A stretch of DNA of 30,418 nt from CAYJLC01 sp964370735 (GTDB lineage: Bacteria; Bacillota; Clostridia; Oscillospirales; Butyricicoccaceae), in NCBI GenBank assembly GCA_964370735.1, contig CAYJLC010000024.1, positions 1 through 30,418 of the forward strand, given 5' to 3'. The position numbers were made by a program, and so were the translations under genes. This document shows, one piece after another, positions 16,575 through 24,409 of the stretch. A model generated the notes under the pieces. That model had not been told where the DNA came from, ran no database searches, and saw only the letters and a program-made list of their open reading frames with translations. Numbering within the stretch: the first letter of the stretch is position 1; each line of letters starts with the position of its first letter.

Positions 16575-19500
16575 TTAATGAGATTTTCTTTTTTTATTAA
16601 AAGTATTATAAACAGCCACAAGCAATAATGATAAACTAGATACTAAATACAGCATAAAGTTGTTTGTGTCACTAGTTTCAGGAGTAGCGCCAAGTGGAGT
16701 TTCTTCATCAGGAATATCAGTACCACCAGATACTAATGGGATTTCTTCGTCAGGAATTTCAACTTCTGGAGTAGGCTCAGAAGGGGTAGGTTCAGAAGGA
16801 GTTTCAACTTCTGGGGTAGGTTCAAGAGGGATAGGTTCTTCTGGAACTTCTATTTCTGGTTCAGGAGTTGGCTCTGGTTCTGGTTCTGGTTCTGGCTCAG
16901 GGTCAGGAGTTTCAGGGCGAGGTCTTGTAGACGGAGTGTATTCTGCATAAAAACCGAATGTTAACCCTTCTTGTGGAATAGAATTAACGGCAAAAGTAAT
17001 TGTATCGCCGTTTATAACAAAATCAACATTTTCATTAGCACCGAAAGTAGTGTTGAAAGTATCAGGGTGGGCAGTTAGTGAAACACCAGTTTCAAAACGA
17101 GGAGTTTCGTTTGCATCACCAGTAGAATCGATGATTGTTAAATGTTCATATTCGGCAGGTAAAGTGTAAGTCATTGTTGTTTTGCCATTAAGCTCAACGA
17201 TTTTATTACCGATTTCACTCATTAGAGAAGAAAGTTCACTGTTTGTAACATCAGCATAAACATTATCTCCACCGATTGCTTCTAAATATTTGCTTGGTTG
17301 TAGCTCAATTCCGATAGCATAAGTGTTAATGCCCATCGCTCTAATTTGCGCCGCTTCGTCTTCGCCAGTTAAACCAAGAGTTTCTACAACAACAGGGTCG
17401 ATACGCGAATATGGAACAACGACAGTAGGGTCGGCTTGTTCACCAGTGTTAACAAGAGGGTAATCTACACCGTCGATAGTTATTGTAGTTCCATTTGAGA
17501 AGAAGTCAGTTTCAGGGTTTCCGTCAGATATAAATACTAAATGAACAGGACGTAATTTATCTGTACCTTCACGAGAATTAATAAATTGAAGTGCTTGTTG
17601 TAACGCTGTTGTGTAGTTTGTTCCATCGTGAGAAACACGTCCACCGTTGACATTAGCATTATAAGTAGGAGGAGAAGTGACAAAATCTTTATTAAAGCTA
17701 TCTAAACTGCTTCTAAAATTAAAGCTACTTCTTGTGTTTCCAGAGTATTGGACTAGTGCGACACGATTATCGTTTCCGTTAGTATTTCCGTCAAATAATA
17801 TTTCTGTAAGCTCATTTACTGCGTCAACAGCACTATTCCAACGAGAAGCGCTATTGTCTAAATTCAACATTGAAGTCGATTTGTCTAAAACAATAATGAT
17901 ATCTGAACCAATTTCAGTATGCACACCAGTTAATTCGCCTTCGAAGTATTGTAATTCACGAGTAGATGCATCAAGGTCTTCACCACCTTCGGTAGTCCAA
18001 GTTTTTACTGGTAAATCGCCAGTAGGTGTGATTTTTGGATTTTGAGCATCGTCGTCAATCAAACCAACATATTTAGACCAACCAAGTGCACCGTTAACAG
18101 AGTCAGCAGTGTTGCTATCTAACCAAATACCGAAATAAGTAGTGTCGCTACTTATAATCGTGTCTACTGTTAGTTTTTCCCCAGTACCATCTTGGTTAGG
18201 GTACCAACCTGCGAAAATTTTAGGTTGACCATCTGCACCAATAACATTAGGCGTATATGGTAGAGCCGACAAAGTATTGTCAGCTGATGTCACTTCAAAC
18301 GGAGTTGATTCAGCGAAAGTAGTTCCACTTGGAGCATTTGTTTCGAAAGTAATTGTATAACGGTCGCCTTCTGCCCAACCAGCATAAACTACGCTATTTT
18401 TTATGATTTCAGTTTCTGGATAAAGGCGAAGTGTTGTTTTAGCATCTAAATACCAGCCTGTGAAAGTATATCCATCTTGTGCCGCTGGAGTAGGGAATGG
18501 CTGTGGTAAAATTCCGTCTGCATTAGTGTAAATTACAGTTGGAGAACTGCCATCGTTTGCCTCGAAACTTACGCTATATTGGTAAGGTTCAAGGTCGGCG
18601 TTTACAGTAAATGTTTTAGAAACAGACCCTTTTGATACTGTTTCGATACCAGCATCATCAGTGGTAGAACCATATTCTGTCGCAGTTACTTTAACTGTTA
18701 TTGTGCCTGCTTCTGTACCAGTATATAGTTCACCGTCTTTAGTAATTGTAGCAGATGAGTTTGCATTATTAGTTATAATTTCCCATTCAAGGTTGTCTTG
18801 ATTACTTGTAAATGGTTCGATAGTCACATAATCATTTAGTTCTAAATTTCTATCATATTGAGTGCTATTTAGTTCATTTGAAACAATAATATCTGCAATA
18901 GGCTCGATAACTAGAACGTAAACACTGTTATCAGACCTTGAATTTCTTGCTTCTGAGTGATACGAGAAACAAAGGTGGTCAAAACCAATTTTGTCAGCCG
19001 AGATTATAACCGAGTTATTTTTCGCAGACTCAATATCTGTATATCCAGCAGTACGACCTAGAGAAAGTTCGTAAGTGCTGTTGTCAACAGGTCCATAGAA
19101 AGCATCGTCGACAAAACTAGTTGCATTTCCATCTTCGTGCATTCTCCAATATTCAGAACCTTCAATGAAAGTGCTTAAATAATATCTAGGATTTGAATAA
19201 ATTTGATAATTTTTACCCAATTCGATTATATAAGGAGAGTCATAACTGCCTGTACCATCGATAGGTTGGTGGAATTCAACAGCTACGTCATCGATATGTG
19301 GAACATCTCTTATAGCAAGAGTTTCTAAAACAGTATTGGAACTACTGAATGTAACTGTTTTGCTCGGTAGGAAAAAGCTTGTCCAAGTTACAGGGCGATA
19401 CCAAGCACCAAGATATCCATCACTTTGAGGGAGAATATAGTCGTTTGGGTCGTCTGTGTAATTCGGGTCGTCACTAACAGTGTACGCTACACCGATTTCA

Positions 19501-19790
19501 ACTTCGATAGTAGTGTCTAGTGCATCGTCTAGGTAGTCCAGTGTGATAGAAATTTTTTCTGGAGCAGGTTCCTCTACTGGCATAATATCTTCAGTTTCCG
19601 ATGTAGGCATAGGTGTTTCCACTAGGGGTTGTGTTGCAATGATTTCATCACCTAAATCAGGTGTGATAGGTGTATTTTCAGGTTGGTTTTCGTTTGCAAA
19701 AGCTATTGTGTTTACCGACGATATTGTCACAAGGCAAGCTACAAGCAAACAAAAGTTTTTTGTGAAAATACTTTTATAAAATTTTCTCAT
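16575..19790 (-). CDS. Cell-surface protein with InlB-type repeats, von Willebrand A domain and sorting-like C-terminus
   Basis: A 1071-residue secreted protein. A signal peptide (about 1-32, likely cleaved after AFA) is followed by an unassigned beta-rich region, a Big-like segment (about 300-398), and two Listeria-Bacteroides (InlB B) repeats (about 402-473 and 477-557, each with FxGWY/GW endings). A von Willebrand A domain (629-860) has a complete metal-binding MIDAS: D636-x-S638-x-S640, T724 and D756. Residues 955-1035 are a Pro/Glu-rich stalk with runs of PE. The end is TPETSD (1036-1041), a hydrophobic segment (about 1045-1062) and KKRKSH, the order of a sortase signal, but with TPETS instead of LPxTG. 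It is probably an adhesin or host-matrix binder. AGGAGG precedes the ATG. Confidence 0.88.
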   Translation of the reverse strand: MRKFYKSIFTKNFCLLVACLVTISSVNTIAFANENQPENTPITPDLGDEIIATQPLVETPMPTSETEDIMPVEEPAPEKISITLDYLDDALDTTIEVEIGVAYTVSDDPNYTDDPNDYILPQSDGYLGAWYRPVTWTSFFLPSKTVTFSSSNTVLETLAIRDVPHIDDVAVEFHQPIDGTGSYDSPYIIELGKNYQIYSNPRYYLSTFIEGSEYWRMHEDGNATSFVDDAFYGPVDNSTYELSLGRTAGYTDIESAKNNSVIISADKIGFDHLCFSYHSEARNSRSDNSVYVLVIEPIADIIVSNELNSTQYDRNLELNDYVTIEPFTSNQDNLEWEIITNNANSSATITKDGELYTGTEAGTITVKVTATEYGSTTDDAGIETVSKGSVSKTFTVNADLEPYQYSVSFEANDGSSPTVIYTNADGILPQPFPTPAAQDGYTFTGWYLDAKTTLRLYPETEIIKNSVVYAGWAEGDRYTITFETNAPSGTTFAESTPFEVTSADNTLSALPYTPNVIGADGQPKIFAGWYPNQDGTGEKLTVDTIISSDTTYFGIWLDSNTADSVNGALGWSKYVGLIDDDAQNPKITPTGDLPVKTWTTEGGEDLDASTRELQYFEGELTGVHTEIGSDIIIVLDKSTSMLNLDNSASRWNSAVDAVNELTEILFDGNTNGNDNRVALVQYSGNTRSSFNFRSSLDSFNKDFVTSPPTYNANVNGGRVSHDGTNYTTALQQALQFINSREGTDKLRPVHLVFISDGNPETDFFSNGTTITIDGVDYPLVNTGEQADPTVVVPYSRIDPVVVETLGLTGEDEAAQIRAMGINTYAIGIELQPSKYLEAIGGDNVYADVTNSELSSLMSEIGNKIVELNGKTTMTYTLPAEYEHLTIIDSTGDANETPRFETGVSLTAHPDTFNTTFGANENVDFVINGDTITFAVNSIPQEGLTFGFYAEYTPSTRPRPETPDPEPEPEPEPEPTPEPEIEVPEEPIPLEPTPEVETPSEPTPSEPTPEVEIPDEEIPLVSGGTDIPDEETPLGATPETSDTNNFMLYLVSSLSLLLVAVYNTFNKKRKSH

Positions 19791-19984
19791 ATAAAATTCC
19801 TCCTCGTTGAAATTTATAAATATACATACAATTATACAACATATATATTACATATTAGTTACATTTTAATCATTTTGCAAAGAAATTTTATATTCTACAT
19901 ATTGCACAACTTATTTAAGTAAAAAATGTTAATAAATATGCTGAATGATGATTTAGTACGATTATTTTGATAAAAATATGACAG
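19791..19984 (-). promoter_or_regulatory. Upstream region of the surface-protein gene
   Basis: This AT-rich stretch carries AGGAGG just before the start and a minus-strand TATAAT at 19831-19836. I see no convincing -35 at the right distance, so the promoter call is weak. No further gene is visible. Confidence 0.4.
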
Positions 19985-20022
19985 AAAAAATGTGCATTAA
20001 GCTAAGTTGCCAATGCACATTT
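19985..20022 (-). terminator. Intrinsic terminator of the GGDEF gene
   Basis: An 11-bp perfect stem, AAATGTGCATT (19988-19998) with AATGCACATTT (20012-20022), has a 13-nt loop. Read on the minus strand it ends in a run of six T, 36 nt after the GGDEF stop codon. Confidence 0.88.
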
Positions 20023-20058
20023 ATTATTTAATTAGTAATTTTTGAGCGTTTACAACCT

Positions 20059-21354
20059 CTAAAATACTCTTGATGACATTCTTGTCCCTTTGCTTGCCAT
20101 TTTATCGTCATACATTTTGTGGTCAACAGTTTTGAAGAAATCATTATATTCCATCATACTATGGCCTATAAATTTATCATAACCTATTGCAAGTGAATAT
20201 TTATAGACTGCATTTTTATTTGCCTTGGAAATATGAGTTATTACATCGGTAATCATAAGCTCGACATCTTCTTTTGTACAGCCTTTTAACAGAGAAACAA
20301 ATTCATCGCCACCGATACGGAAAGTCTTGCCATATTTACTAAACTCGCTATTTAGTGCATAATATGTGTTTCTTAATGCATTATCTCCTTCGATATGACC
20401 TAAGTTGTCATTGATTAACTTTAAATTATTCATATCTGCAATAACACACCAAATTTCTTTTTCTACATTTTTATCATAAAAAACTTCGTTAAGTTCTTCG
20501 TGATATGCTTTTGCATTATATCCACCAGTTAAAGTGTCGTTGAAAGAGTATTCAAGGAGCATAGTTTTCATTTTGTTTGCAACATTAGCAATTCTTCCGA
20601 CTTCATCATTTGTATATAATTCGCTCGGTATTGCTATTTTCATATTTCCTGTTTCGGCTATTTGCGACATTGCTTTTTCAAGTTTAATAAGGCTTGAACT
20701 CATACTTTTTGAGAAAAATCTTGTAAAGAAAATAACTCCAAGGATTATAAGTGCATTTACAATTATACCACAAAATAAAATTGAGCTAACAAGAGAATTA
20801 TTATTGTCTAGGGCAACCTGCATAATAGCTTCTTCTTCGGCCGAAAAGGCATCGATACTTCCAAAAAATGCATTAGCAATAGGAGTAACTGCTTGTAATG
20901 CGTAGAGTGCATCGTCATAATCACTCTCTGCAATCCATATATCTGCCGAAAGTATCATACTATCTTTGTATTTATTCTTTTCTTCAATAATTCTAGTGAA
21001 TTCTGTTAGCTGAGACCCTGATAAATACTTTGAGTAATTATCCATTTTAGAGTCAAGATTATTAAAAGCATCTATGTAGTCATCGTAATATTCGTTTTTC
21101 ACAGTTTCGTCTTTAGCAAATAAAATATCTCTGCCTAATACACGACATTCGTACATATTTCTCGTAATAGCACTTAGTTCTTCTTTGTGTCGTACATTAG
21201 TGTCGATGATGTTTTGTGTGGAAGTATTAATCATAGCTATTGATAAAAACGAGAATAGAGATATTATTAAAACACACATTACCACGAATAATTGCAAGGG
21301 TAAAAATTTCCTTGTAATAGTAGCATTATTCAGCCAAGTAATAAAATTTTTCAT
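20059..21354 (-). CDS. Membrane-bound diguanylate cyclase (GGDEF)
   Basis: A 431-residue protein with two membrane helices (about 19-41 and 190-212) flanking an extracytoplasmic helical sensor like four-helix-bundle chemoreceptor domains, a HAMP-like linker (about 213-268) and a GGDEF domain (about 270-431). The domain opens with DTLTGGYN (273-280), has the metal Asp in IADMNNLKLIND, and keeps FRIGGDEF with GGDEF at 348-352, so it should make c-di-GMP from GTP. The RxxD inhibitory site expected a few residues before GGDEF is missing, so product inhibition through it is unlikely. AAGGAG lies 9 nt before the ATG. It opposes the HD-GYP protein at 360-1424. It ends in its own terminator. Confidence 0.93.
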   Translation of the reverse strand: MKNFITWLNNATITRKFLPLQLFVVMCVLIISLFSFLSIAMINTSTQNIIDTNVRHKEELSAITRNMYECRVLGRDILFAKDETVKNEYYDDYIDAFNNLDSKMDNYSKYLSGSQLTEFTRIIEEKNKYKDSMILSADIWIAESDYDDALYALQAVTPIANAFFGSIDAFSAEEEAIMQVALDNNNSLVSSILFCGIIVNALIILGVIFFTRFFSKSMSSSLIKLEKAMSQIAETGNMKIAIPSELYTNDEVGRIANVANKMKTMLLEYSFNDTLTGGYNAKAYHEELNEVFYDKNVEKEIWCVIADMNNLKLINDNLGHIEGDNALRNTYYALNSEFSKYGKTFRIGGDEFVSLLKGCTKEDVELMITDVITHISKANKNAVYKYSLAIGYDKFIGHSMMEYNDFFKTVDHKMYDDKMASKGTRMSSRVF

Positions 21355-21488
21355 AAAGTTAGACTCCTTATATTAGGATAAATATGTATATAAAGTATTT
21401 TATGTGAAAGTTATTTTGTTATGATATAGTAACTAAGTTTGAGTTTTAAAATAACAATTATGTAACTGTCCTAATTATTATTATATCA

Positions 21489-21598
21489 CAATAAAATCAA
21501 TAAATCAATATTGGTTATGAAATATATACAAATTTATTGCAATAAAATCAATAAATCAATATTGGTTATGAAATATATACAAATTTATTGCAATAAAA
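21489..21598. repeat. 51-bp tandem direct repeat, two full copies plus 8 bp
   Basis: Two identical 51-bp units (21489-21539, 21540-21590) start with CAATAAAATC and end with TTTATTG; CAATAAAA follows as the start of a third. Each junction forms the perfect palindrome TTTATTGCAATAAA (21534-21547 and 21585-21598). It lies in the roughly 330-nt gap (21355-21684) upstream of the GGDEF gene and downstream of the lacI-type gene. I see no gene in that gap. Confidence 0.92.
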
Positions 21599-21680
21599 AA
21601 TGCGAAACTTGTAAGAACTTTGCTTATTTTTTTAAAAAGTGAGACGGTGTATCGAAGAATTTGGTCTGTTTATAGGGTGA

Positions 21681-21703
21681 AAAAAGAGGCTGTGAAAGCC
21701 TCT
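21681..21703 (-). terminator. Intrinsic terminator of the LacI-type gene
   Basis: On the minus strand AGAGGCT pairs with AGCCTCT across a 5-nt loop (21685-21691 and 21697-21703) and runs into five or more T. The stem overlaps the stop codon of the regulator gene. Confidence 0.82.
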
Positions 21704-22736
21704 ATATTTTTTTATCTCTTCGATTATATCCACAAGATTCTCGTATTATAATATCAAACGGCATCTCTACAATAGACACAGAAGACGATTTACCTTCGAT
21801 TCTATCGATTAACATTTTAATTGCAAGTGAGCTTAGGTCTTTTTTTGGAACATTAATAGTTGTAAGGCTTGGTGTTAAGTATTGAGCCATTTTTATGTTA
21901 TCCATCCCAACTATCGCAATATCTTTAGGGATTGAAACATTATTTTCTTTAGCAGCGCGAATTACACCAATGGCGATATTATCACCAGCACAAATAATCG
22001 CATCAGGCAAACTTTCGTTGTTAATCATACGATACATAGCAGTATAGCCTTCTTCTGTTGTGTCATAAGATGCTTGAACCATTGACATATCGACTTCGAT
22101 TTTTTTGCTTGCAAGGCTTTTCAAATAGCTTATGTATCTAGGGTGGACAACACTATTGTTAGCAGTTTTTACAACAGGGCCTATGTATGCGATTTTTCTA
22201 TATCCTATCGAATAAAAATGCTCATAAAGAGAAGTTATAGATTTTGCACCATTACAAATAACTTCGTCGATATCATATCTCGTGCTATTTACTCCAGTAT
22301 AGATTAAGTTTGCGATTTTGCTTTTTAAAAATGCAAATGTATCGTCGGTCACAGGTCCTAAAATCACAGCCCCAGAAACTGGAGATTCAGAGATTATCTG
22401 ACGAAATTTTTCTTTTGATACGCTACTTTCGGCGATTACATATCTTAGTTTATAGTTTGAATTGTGGACACAAGCTTGTAAAAAGTCCATCATTTCTGCA
22501 AATAGGTAATGCGAGAAAGATTTCGTGCCTGTTAAAATTACTGCAATTGAATTTTCTGTTGGAATTTTTTTAATAATTTCTGAGTCGGGGATATATCCAA
22601 GCTTGTTCATAGCTTCGTTTATTTTAGCAATTGTTGCAGGTTTAACCTTTGAGGAAGTTTCGGGATTTACAGCTCTTGAAACTGTTGCGATAGAGATTCC
22701 GACTTCTTTAGCTATATCTGATAAAGTTATACGCAT
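21702..22736 (-). CDS. LacI-family transcriptional regulator of the sulfatase locus
   Basis: A 344-residue LacI/GalR regulator: N-terminal helix-turn-helix (MRITLSDIAKEVGISIATVS, then the hinge region) and a periplasmic-binding-protein-like effector domain (about 58-340, with AVILGPVTDD, PDAIICAGDNIAIG and IAIVGMDN). I start at ATG 22736, where the classic LacI N-terminus begins and AAAGAG lies 7 nt upstream; an in-frame ATG at 22784 overlaps a TATAAT box and lacks a ribosome site. It is divergent from the sulfatase operon and separated by 268 nt holding perfect inverted repeats, so it most likely represses that operon and itself until a sugar-like inducer binds. Confidence 0.93.
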   Translation of the reverse strand: MRITLSDIAKEVGISIATVSRAVNPETSSKVKPATIAKINEAMNKLGYIPDSEIIKKIPTENSIAVILTGTKSFSHYLFAEMMDFLQACVHNSNYKLRYVIAESSVSKEKFRQIISESPVSGAVILGPVTDDTFAFLKSKIANLIYTGVNSTRYDIDEVICNGAKSITSLYEHFYSIGYRKIAYIGPVVKTANNSVVHPRYISYLKSLASKKIEVDMSMVQASYDTTEEGYTAMYRMINNESLPDAIICAGDNIAIGVIRAAKENNVSIPKDIAIVGMDNIKMAQYLTPSLTTINVPKKDLSSLAIKMLIDRIEGKSSSVSIVEMPFDIIIRESCGYNRRDKKI

Positions 22737-22807
22737 GTTAACACTCTTTTCTTGATTTTGATTTTGTAATATATTAGTAATCATATTATAACATATATTT
22801 ACAAAAA

Positions 22808-22828
22808 ATGCAATGCAAAAAATGCAAA
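22808..22828. promoter_or_regulatory. Upstream member of an inverted operator pair (TGCA cluster)
   Basis: Three TGCA cores lie at 22809, 22814 and 22823. ATGCAAAAAATGCAAA (22813-22828) is the exact reverse complement of 22973-22988. The cluster falls at the -35 position of the minus-strand promoter whose TATAAT is at 22785-22790, as expected for autorepression by the LacI-type protein. Confidence 0.6.
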
Positions 22829-22910
22829 GAACATAATCGTGAATTTACACAAAAAAGTAATATATAATTTAATGATACTCACAAAATTACTAAAATGAAG
22901 TAAAAAAATG

Positions 22911-22939
22911 TTGACATTTAATGTACGCAGGAGTATTAT
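22911..22939 (+). promoter_or_regulatory. Sigma-A promoter of the sulfatase operon
   Basis: TTGACA (22911-22916), a 17-nt spacer and TATTAT (22934-22939) match consensus at 11 of 12 positions. The predicted start near 22946 gives a leader of about 60 nt that contains the downstream TGCA cluster. Confidence 0.85.
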
Positions 22940-22956
22940 ATGGTTATTGAAAAACA

Positions 22957-22988
22957 TTTTTTGCATTGTATTTTTGCATTTTTTGCAT
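22957..22988. promoter_or_regulatory. Downstream member of the inverted operator pair
   Basis: TGCA cores occur at 22962, 22975 and 22984. TTTGCATTTTTTGCAT (22973-22988) is the perfect inverted copy of 22813-22828. It sits between the -10 box and the ribosome site of the first sulfatase, a classic roadblock position for a repressor. Confidence 0.6.
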
Positions 22989-23004
22989 AGTTAGGAGAGG
23001 AAGA

Positions 23005-24399
23005 ATGAAAAAACCAAACGTGATTCTAGTGTATCCAGACCAAATGAGATTTGACACACTCAATGTTAATGGCAACAAAGTAACAAACACTCCAAATCTT
23101 GACGCACTAGCAAACGGTGGCGCGAATTTTAAAAAAGCCCACACATCATACCCGCTTTGCTGTCCGTTTAGAGCTTCTATTATGACAGGGCTTTATCCAC
23201 ACAAAAACGGTATGTTCTCGAATCACTATCCGTTAGCTACTGATTTACCACATTATTTGCCAAAGCTTATGGGCGATAATGGCTATAAAACAGCGTGGAT
23301 TGGTAAATGGCATTTAGATGGAGGTAAAAAATTCCGTCGTGTTCCAAAAGAATATTGGTGTGGATTTGATGAATTAATTGGTTACGGTAGAGGTCATCAC
23401 TACATAGACAGTCTTTATTACAGAAATGAAGACGAAACTCCGTATAAATCAGATAAATTTGAGCCAGTTTATCAAACTGAGCATTTAATGGACTTTATGG
23501 AGCGTTCAATCGAAGAAGATAAACCGTTTATGGGCATGATTTGTTACGGTTTGCCTCATCCGCCAGTAGAAATGCAACCAGAAGAATTCAAAAACAAATA
23601 TAACAAAGACCAAATCGAACTACCACCGACAGTTCCTCCGCATTTGCACGAAAAAGCGAAAGAATATATCGCAATGTATTATGGAATGGTTGATTTTGTT
23701 GACGGTGAAATCGGTAGACTTACAAGTTTCTTAAAAGAAAAAGGTATTTTTGATAACACAATTTTCATTGTGGTGTCTGACCACGGAGATATGTGTGGCG
23801 AATACGCGATGTTTGAAAAATCAATCTACTACAATTCTTCATCTCATGTACCACTAATTATTTCATATCCAGATAAAATCAAAGAAAACACAGTGGTTAC
23901 ACAACTTGTAGACCCTTTAATTGACATAACTCCAACGATTTTAGACTTATGTGACATAGAAGTTCCAAAAACTATGGACGGTTACAGTATGAAAAAAATC
24001 GTTGAAACAGGAGCCGACAAAGACTTTAGAGATTATGTTTACTACCAAATTATTAGAGTTCCAGAAGAAATTTGCGATGTTATGGACAAACCAGACAGAA
24101 AACCATATAACGAGCGTGGTTTTAGAACTGATGATTATTTATATGTCGAAAAGGCGAATGTTCCGTTTGCACTTCACGACTTATCTTATGACAAATACGA
24201 GATGATAAACTGCGTAAATAACTTTAAACAATATCCTGAAATGAAAGATTTCAGAGTAAAACTTGCTAGTATTATGGAAGAACTTGGAGATAGTTGGGAC
24301 ACTCAAAGAACAGTGCTACCGCCAGATTTCCAAACACAAAAAGAGGCTATAAATGACTATTCGGATATGTATAGTCAGGCAAAATATGAGAATATTTAG
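23005..24399 (+). CDS. Formylglycine-dependent sulfatase, cytosolic (sulfatase 1)
   Basis: A 464-residue type I sulfatase. Metal residue D12 is in VYPDQMR; the active-site motif is C52-C-P-F-R56 with ASIMTG after it, where C52 would become formylglycine; GKWHLDG (near 102-108) and SDHGD supply further active-site residues. It begins directly with the first beta strand and has no signal peptide, so it should work in the cytosol. Start 23005 is chosen for AGGAGAGG 6 nt upstream; an upstream in-frame ATG at 22966 lies in the operator cluster. As first gene of the operon, 10 nt before the transporter fusion, it probably desulfates an imported compound. Phosphonate or phosphodiester hydrolysis by this fold cannot be ruled out. 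Confidence 0.9.
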   Translation: MKKPNVILVYPDQMRFDTLNVNGNKVTNTPNLDALANGGANFKKAHTSYPLCCPFRASIMTGLYPHKNGMFSNHYPLATDLPHYLPKLMGDNGYKTAWIGKWHLDGGKKFRRVPKEYWCGFDELIGYGRGHHYIDSLYYRNEDETPYKSDKFEPVYQTEHLMDFMERSIEEDKPFMGMICYGLPHPPVEMQPEEFKNKYNKDQIELPPTVPPHLHEKAKEYIAMYYGMVDFVDGEIGRLTSFLKEKGIFDNTIFIVVSDHGDMCGEYAMFEKSIYYNSSSHVPLIISYPDKIKENTVVTQLVDPLIDITPTILDLCDIEVPKTMDGYSMKKIVETGADKDFRDYVYYQIIRVPEEICDVMDKPDRKPYNERGFRTDDYLYVEKANVPFALHDLSYDKYEMINCVNNFKQYPEMKDFRVKLASIMEELGDSWDTQRTVLPPDFQTQKEAINDYSDMYSQAKYENI

Positions 24400-24409
24400 G
24401 AGGTAGTGT

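Noticed and set aside
16660..16950. Plus-strand frame coding a Gly-Ser-rich protein
   Set aside because: It is the mirror of the Pro/Glu stalk codons of the surface protein and has no ribosome site.
22737..22784. Longer start for the LacI-type regulator
   Set aside because: The ATG at 22784 adjoins a TATAAT box with no ribosome site; the conserved N-terminus starts at 22736.
22966..23004. Longer N-terminus of sulfatase 1 (possible signal peptide)
   Set aside because: It is encoded by the operator cluster and the ribosome site AGGAGAGG; the ATG at 23005 is well placed and the extra 13 residues do not form a signal peptide.
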